64,000 nucleotides of DNA from Corynebacterium argentoratense DSM 44202 (GTDB lineage Bacteria > Actinomycetota > Actinomycetes > Mycobacteriales > Mycobacteriaceae): contig NC_022198.1 of NCBI RefSeq assembly GCF_000590555.1, positions 124,001 to 188,000 on the forward strand. Direction: 5' to 3'. The notes below the pieces were generated by a model. It did not search any database. It was given only the letters and a program-made list of their open reading frames with translations, and had not been told where the DNA came from. This document shows, one piece after another, positions 59,337-64,000 of the stretch (within the stretch, counting starts at the first letter, position 1; each line of letters starts with the position of its first letter). A program made the position numbers and the translations under genes.

Positions 59337-60626
59337 ATGGATCGGGTCGTTTGTGTCGGGTCGTCGCACCGCTGCGCGCCCGTCGACATCCTCGAACGCC
59401 TCAGCATGGCGCCGGAACAACAAGACGCTTTCACCGCCGACCTGCTGTCGCTGCCCACCATTTCCGAAGCTATGGTTGTGTCCACTTGCAACCGCTTCGA
59501 GGTGTATGCGGTGCTCGCGCAGGAAAACGATGCAGACCAGATGGACGATGACGCCGCGATGGTTGCTGCCCACACGGACATCCTCGACGTCATTGCTCAA
59601 CACAGTGCGATACCTGTGTCGGACGTGCGGGCAGTAACCTACACCTTCGCAGGAACGCCGGCAGCTGAACACCTCATCAGGGTTGCCGCAGGCCTGGAAT
59701 CTATGGTGGTGGGGGAGCAGCAAATCATCGGACAGGTGCGCCAGGCCTACCGCGGTGCAGGCGCAGGGCCCGTTTTGCACAGCATCGCCCAATCTGCGTT
59801 GCGCGCAGGCAAAAGGGTTCATAGTGAAACAGAGATCGACGACGCCGGAGCATCAATGGTCTCCTTGGCGTTCGAGGTTGCGGGAATTACCTCGCTTCGG
59901 GGGCGCCGCGTTTTGGTTCTCGGTGCTGGGGTCATGGCCTCACTCGCCGCCACTCACGCAGGCCGACTGGAGGCCTCCGAGTTGGTCATCGCCAACCGAA
60001 CTCGCAGCCGGGCCGAGGCTTTGGCTGAACATGCCCGGCAGGCCGGTGTTCCCGCGCGCGTCGTTGATTTTGATGCCAGGGCGCATGCCTTGGACGACGC
60101 CGACGTCGTTATCTCTGCTACTGGGGCACGCAGCTACACCATCCGGGGTGAAGATGTTGCCGCGTCGAAGACCCGGGTGGGGCAGCGCACCCCCTTGTTC
60201 ATCGACCTGTCGATGCCGCGCGATATTCAGGACTCGGTGGAAGACCATGGGGCAACACTGGTGAACATTCCCCGCTTGGGTGAGCACCACCACCAGGTGT
60301 CGGCGACAGGGGAGCAGATGGCTGAGCAGATCGTAGCCGAAGAATTATCCCAAGTGGCCGGCCAGTTGCGCGCACGCCGAATCTCCGGGGACATCGCCGC
60401 AGTGCGACGCCGCGGGGATGCGGTTGTCGCAGAAGAGCTCTCGCGCATTACCGCCCGGCTAGGCCTCAGTGAACAGCAGGCCGAAGAGATGCACTCTGCG
60501 CTGCGTCGCGTCGCTGACAAACTCCTGCACGAACCGATTGTGCAGGCCAAGCGCCTAGTAGAGGCCGACGAAACAGTGGAATCCTCAGACGTATTACAGC
60601 GCATGTTTGCTCTGGACGAAAGGTAG
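59337..60626 (+). CDS. hemA: Glutamyl-tRNA reductase
   Basis: 429 residues, first step of C5-pathway tetrapyrrole synthesis. Catalytic Cys51 in VVSTCNRFEVYAVL, substrate site GSSHRCAPVDILERL, GGEQQ-type motif as VVGEQQIIGQVRQAYR, NADPH-binding VLVLGAGVMASLAATHA, and a C-terminal dimerisation helix. ATG 59337 has GAAGGA 6 bases before it; the frame is open to 59286. hemC follows after 7 bases. Confidence 0.95.
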   Translation: MDRVVCVGSSHRCAPVDILERLSMAPEQQDAFTADLLSLPTISEAMVVSTCNRFEVYAVLAQENDADQMDDDAAMVAAHTDILDVIAQHSAIPVSDVRAVTYTFAGTPAAEHLIRVAAGLESMVVGEQQIIGQVRQAYRGAGAGPVLHSIAQSALRAGKRVHSETEIDDAGASMVSLAFEVAGITSLRGRRVLVLGAGVMASLAATHAGRLEASELVIANRTRSRAEALAEHARQAGVPARVVDFDARAHALDDADVVISATGARSYTIRGEDVAASKTRVGQRTPLFIDLSMPRDIQDSVEDHGATLVNIPRLGEHHHQVSATGEQMAEQIVAEELSQVAGQLRARRISGDIAAVRRRGDAVVAEELSRITARLGLSEQQAEEMHSALRRVADKLLHEPIVQAKRLVEADETVESSDVLQRMFALDER

Positions 60627-60633
60627 AAAAAAT

Positions 60634-61524
60634 ATGGTGTTGCGGATTGGTACCCGGGGCAGCGCGCTGGCGCGTACTCAAAGCACCCACGTCGCCGAAG
60701 CACTGGGGCAGCAGGGGGCCCAGTGGCGCCTAGAGATCATCTCCACCCCGGGTGACCGCTCCCAGGCACCAGTTGAGCGCATTGGTGTTGGCGTGTTCAC
60801 CCAAACGCTGCGCGAAGCTCTCCACGATGGCCGTATCGACGTCGCCGTGCACTCCTTTAAAGACTTACCCTCCGCCGATGATCCCCGCTTCCACCTTGTC
60901 GTACCCCAGCGGGAAGATCGCCGGGACGTTCTGGTTGCCCGCGATGGGCTGACCTTGGACACGCTCCCATCAGGCGCTCGTATCGGCACCTCTGCCCCCC
61001 GCCGCGTTGGCCAGATCCGGACACTTCGTCCCGACCTCGACGTGGTGCCCCTGCGCGGAAATATTGACTCACGCATGGGCCAGGTCCGCGATGGACGTCT
61101 TGACGCCGTGGTGCTCGCCGCTGCAGGCCTCAACCGCCTCGGCGTGCTCCCGGACGCATCCTACGTGTTCGACACCGAGGAACTGCTGTGTGCACCGGCC
61201 CAAGGTGCGCTAGCGGTCGAATGCCGTGCAGACGACCAGGATACTGTCACGCTGCTCAACTCAATTGCGTGCCCCGAAGCCACACTATGCACCGATGCTG
61301 AACGCGGGGTTTTGCGCGTCTTGCAGGCGGGATGCACCGCCCCGATCGGCGCATCCGCCACCATCGACGGCGATCAATTAAAGCTGACCGCAGGGCATTT
61401 TGATCCCGATGGTGTCTACGAGAAAGTCAGCGTCAGTGGTTGCCTCAATAGTCCAGACACGGCCGAACGTCTCGCGGAGCTCGTCGGCGCCCACCTGACT
61501 GCCCGCGGCCTAAACATCGGGTAG
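60634..61524 (+). CDS. hemC: Porphobilinogen deaminase (hydroxymethylbilane synthase)
   Basis: 296 residues. LRIGTRGSALARTQSTHVAE, VHSFKDLPS, IGTSAPRRVGQIRTLRPDL, NIDSRMGQV, and the dipyrromethane cofactor Cys234 in LQAGCTAPIGA. Makes hydroxymethylbilane. ATG 60634 has AAAGG upstream. The downstream gap to hemD is 149 bases. Confidence 0.96.
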   Translation: MVLRIGTRGSALARTQSTHVAEALGQQGAQWRLEIISTPGDRSQAPVERIGVGVFTQTLREALHDGRIDVAVHSFKDLPSADDPRFHLVVPQREDRRDVLVARDGLTLDTLPSGARIGTSAPRRVGQIRTLRPDLDVVPLRGNIDSRMGQVRDGRLDAVVLAAAGLNRLGVLPDASYVFDTEELLCAPAQGALAVECRADDQDTVTLLNSIACPEATLCTDAERGVLRVLQAGCTAPIGASATIDGDQLKLTAGHFDPDGVYEKVSVSGCLNSPDTAERLAELVGAHLTARGLNIG

Positions 61525-61555
61525 TTAGACCCTGGGCGAAGTTTGCTTTATCGTG

Positions 61556-61611
61556 TAAAGGTTGACGTGTTCACCTTTAAGAATGCGTGCGCGTGTGTTT
61601 CTCTCATTCTT
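61556..61611 (+). promoter_or_regulatory. Two small hairpins between hemC and hemD
   Basis: TAAAGGT / ACCTTTA (61556-61562, 61573-61579) and AAGAATG / CATTCTT (61579-61585, 61605-61611) are consecutive inverted repeats in the 149-base gap. No T-run follows, so they may be a processing or regulatory structure or flank an internal promoter. Confidence 0.35.
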
Positions 61612-61673
61612 GGCCGACCCCTCAAGGGAACAAGCCAGGAGTGTTCGACGAATTTTAAGGCTGACTGACGTTT

Positions 61674-63377
61674 ATGACACTTCCGGCTAGCAGTACTGTG
61701 TGGTTTGTTGGGGCAGGGCCCGGCAATCCGGATTTGCTGACCATCCGTGCCCGCGAGATCCTCAGCCGTACCCGCATGTGCGTGTGTGACCCACAGGTCC
61801 TGCCGGGGGTGCGTGGGGTCGTCGCCAGCGAACTGGCCGTCCCCCAAGACAAACTCGACGAGACCGAGCGTGACTACGAGCGCCTAGTCCAACAAGCCAA
61901 AGAACAAGGTTCCCGCAGGCGCCCGCCCCGCCCCGAGCCCCCCTCAGCCGCAGACATCGTCGACGTGCCGGAGGCATCAACCCCCGCCGACATCGTCGAG
62001 ATGCTCGCTGAAAGGCTCAGTCAAGGTGCGGATGTCGTCCGCCTCGTCGCCGGAAACCCTCTGAGCAGCGAACGCATCCAATCCGAAATCGAAGCAGTAC
62101 AGGCCGCTGGAATGAACTTCCAGATCGTGCCCGGTATGTCAGTGCCCTCCACAGTGCCAGCCTTCGCCGGCATCGCCCTAGGTTCCACCTACACAGAAAC
62201 TGACATTTCCTCCATCCCCGCGGATGTCCTCGCCACCGATGACGCCTTGTGGGACGGGCTTGTGGGTGCACCCCAGCCGCTGGTTCTCCAAGTGGTCAGC
62301 GCACAACTGCCCGTCATTTCCGAGCAGCTCCTCAACCGCGGAGTGGGCTCCGCAGTGCCCGTCAGCGTCACCGTCAACGGCACCACCCGCTTGCAACGCA
62401 CCTTCGACACCACCCTCGGCATGCTCGGCAATGTTGACGCCACGGACGCCCCCGTCCTCGCAACGTCACCGCCCATGGTGGTCACCATCGGCAAAAGCGT
62501 CGACGAACGTTTCAAGTACGCCTGGTGGGAAAACCGTGCGCTCTACGGCTGGCGTGTGCTGGTGCCTCGCGCCAAGGAGCAGGCAGGCCCCATGTCCACC
62601 CGCCTGTCCGCCCACGGTGCCATCCCCATGGAAGTCCCGACGATCTCGGTGGAACCGCCGCGCAACCCCGCGCAAATGGAGCGCGCCATCAAGGGCATCG
62701 TCGAGGGCCGCTACCAGTGGATCGTCCTGACCAGTGTTAACGCCGTGCGCTCCCTGTGGGCCAAAATACAAGAATTCGGCCTGGACTCGCGCTCCTTCGC
62801 CGGCGTGCGCATCGCGGCGGTCGGCGCTAAAACCGCTGAAGCCATCGAGGCCCTGGGCATCACACCGGAACTGCTGCCCAAACCGACCCAGCAGAACTCC
62901 GCAGGCCTCGTCGACGTTTTCCCCGAATTCGACCCAGACCTCGACCCCGTCGGACGTGTCCTCCTGCCGCGCGCAGACATCGCCACCGACGTGCTTGTCG
63001 ACGGTATCCACGCGCTCGGGTGGGAAGTCGATGACGTCGTGTCCTACCGTACCGTCCGCGCAGCCCCACCGTCCGCCGAAGTCCGCGAAATGATCAAATC
63101 CGGCGGTTTCGACGCAGTCTGCTTCACCTCCGCATCCACAGTCCGCAATCTTGTGGGCATCGCCGGCAAACCCCATGCCCGCACTATCATTGCCTGTATC
63201 GGGCCCATGGCTGCCGCAGCAGCCACCGAATTAGGCCTGCGTGTTGACGTGCAGCCCGAGGTCGCGGGTGTCGCAGAACTCGTCGATGCCCTGGCGGATC
63301 ACGTGGCTCACCTCCGCGCGGCAGGCCAGTTGCCGCCCCCTAGGAAAAAGCGTCGTGCTCGAAAGGCTGGTTCTTAA
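61674..63377 (+). CDS. hemD: Fused uroporphyrinogen-III methyltransferase-like / synthase protein
   Basis: 567 residues in two parts. Residues 1 to about 270 look like a CysG/SUMT domain (WFVGAGPGNPDLLTIRAREIL), with an inserted Arg/Pro-rich stretch near residues 80-100 and VVRLVAGNP where the active enzymes have the GDP motif. Residues about 285 to 545 are the HemD synthase (YGWRVLVPRAKEQAGPMSTR). The HemD half should make uroporphyrinogen III; the methyltransferase half may be weak or inactive. The basic C-terminus is RKKRRARKAG. The fusion is known in actinobacteria (Rv0511). hemB follows after 2 bases. Confidence 0.92.
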   Translation: MTLPASSTVWFVGAGPGNPDLLTIRAREILSRTRMCVCDPQVLPGVRGVVASELAVPQDKLDETERDYERLVQQAKEQGSRRRPPRPEPPSAADIVDVPEASTPADIVEMLAERLSQGADVVRLVAGNPLSSERIQSEIEAVQAAGMNFQIVPGMSVPSTVPAFAGIALGSTYTETDISSIPADVLATDDALWDGLVGAPQPLVLQVVSAQLPVISEQLLNRGVGSAVPVSVTVNGTTRLQRTFDTTLGMLGNVDATDAPVLATSPPMVVTIGKSVDERFKYAWWENRALYGWRVLVPRAKEQAGPMSTRLSAHGAIPMEVPTISVEPPRNPAQMERAIKGIVEGRYQWIVLTSVNAVRSLWAKIQEFGLDSRSFAGVRIAAVGAKTAEAIEALGITPELLPKPTQQNSAGLVDVFPEFDPDLDPVGRVLLPRADIATDVLVDGIHALGWEVDDVVSYRTVRAAPPSAEVREMIKSGGFDAVCFTSASTVRNLVGIAGKPHARTIIACIGPMAAAAATELGLRVDVQPEVAGVAELVDALADHVAHLRAAGQLPPPRKKRRARKAGS

Positions 63378-63379
63378 CA

Positions 63380-64000
63380 AGTGATCTCCGACAAGGGTTC
63401 GTCCAACGCTAGCTATGATGCGGCCCATGCCGCACATGCCACCTCCCGCGGGATCGTCCGGCGCCCTCGTCGGCTTCGCTCGACCCCAGCGATGCGAGGC
63501 CTCGTATCTGAAACTCGCCTGCATCCCAGCGACTTCATCCTTCCGATGTTCGTCACCACCGAATCCGAGGCCATAGAAATCACCTCGATGCCCGGCGTGA
63601 TGCGCCACTCCATGGATACACTCCTCAAAGCCATTGATGATGCCGCGTCGGTGGGCGTTCGCTGCATCGACCTGTTTGGCGTCCCCGCAGACGACACCAA
63701 AGACGCCCTAGGCAGCCAGGCCTGGGCCGAGGATGGCATCCTTAACCGTGCGATCGCAGCAGTGCGCCAGCGTTTCGGCGACGACGTCATCGTCATGACG
63801 GACACCTGCCTGGACGAATTCACCGACCACGGGCACTGCGGCGTACTAACCCAGGATCGATGGGGCCGCAGCGTCGTCGACAACGACGCCACCCTAGACC
63901 TCTACGTGAACATGGCACTGGCTCAAGCGCACGCCGGTGCCCACATGGTTAGCCCCTCAGGCATGATGGACGGCCAAATCGACGCCATCAGGGAAGGCCT
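63380..64000 (+). CDS. hemB: Porphobilinogen synthase (3' end outside the window)
   Basis: The first 207 codons, cut by the window end. The N-terminus VISDKGSSNASYDAAHAAH is followed by RRPRRLRSTPAMRGLVSETRL, DFILPMFVTTESEAIEITSMPGV, FGVPADDTKDALGSQAW, and the metal region MTDTCLDEFTDHGHCGVL. The metal site has Cys, Asp, Cys rather than three Cys. It then reads AHMVSPSGMMDGQIDAIR. GTG 63380 is the only plausible start before the conserved core. It is translated with hemD, completing hemA-hemC-hemD-hemB. Confidence 0.93.

Overview
The window is a stretch of a Corynebacterium chromosome (Actinomycetota, Mycobacteriales). The evidence is the gene order and content: a MarP/Ssd/Tad block, cspA-topA, a corynomycolate transferase, an RmlCD fusion, RamB next to sdhCAB, mycothiol mshA, and the ppx-proC-bS22-hemACDB block. 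The species cannot be named from the sequence alone. Nearly all genes are housekeeping and there are no phages, insertion sequences or CRISPR arrays. The unusual content lies in gene decay scars, small genes and regulatory sites.

Layout. 1-4.5 kb: a MarP-type periplasmic protease (5' end outside the window, frameshifted), a HAD phosphatase, an unknown minus-strand gene, a small membrane protein, and an EphE-like hydrolase that has lost its catalytic residues. 4.6-9.2 kb: a compact Tad/Flp pilus operon (ssd, tadA, tadB, tadC, a pilin, TadE, a TadG-like protein), ending tail to tail with a large helicase. 11.6-15.8 kb: cspA, topA and two small membrane proteins. 15.9-17.8 kb: a 39-residue porin-like gene, a mycolyltransferase and an internally deleted M1 peptidase. 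17.8-27.2 kb: envelope polysaccharide genes (flippase-like protein, rmlB, rmlCD, rmlA, two family 2 glycosyltransferases, a galE-like epimerase) with an extracytoplasmic thiol pair (DsbA-like and CcdA). 27.3-30.2 kb: an adenylate cyclase, DNA polymerase III delta' and tRNA-Thr(CGT).

30.2-44.6 kb: central metabolism. lpd, ramB and sdhCAB carry visible regulatory sites. They are followed by DUF445 and DUF2516 membrane proteins, purU, deoC, an LmeA-like lipoprotein, a methyltransferase, DUF2505 and murB. 44.6-50.4 kb: a TPP riboswitch with thiC, an acyl-CoA ligase, mshA and gpmA. 50.4-50.6 kb: a scar where the SenX3-RegX3 phosphate two-component system has been reduced to one fused 79-codon remnant. 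50.7-57.6 kb: an FtsX-type permease without its ATPase, a DUF3109 cysteine protein, ppx, a membrane protein, proC, a BldC-like HTH protein and the 33-residue ribosomal protein bS22. 57.6-64 kb: an unusual repeat cluster, a SerB-like phosphatase, a glutaredoxin-like protein and the haem operon hemA-hemC-hemD-hemB, with hemB cut by the window end.

Two themes recur. First, at least fourteen genes have a TANNNT-type -10 box ending 6-7 bases before the start codon, the signature of leaderless transcripts; this decided many start choices. Second, there are several recent-looking losses: marP frameshift, M1 peptidase deletion, senX3-regX3 fusion and degeneration of the EphE-like active site. Together they suggest a lineage shedding envelope and stress functions. 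Each of them needs confirmation against raw reads, because one could be a homopolymer error.
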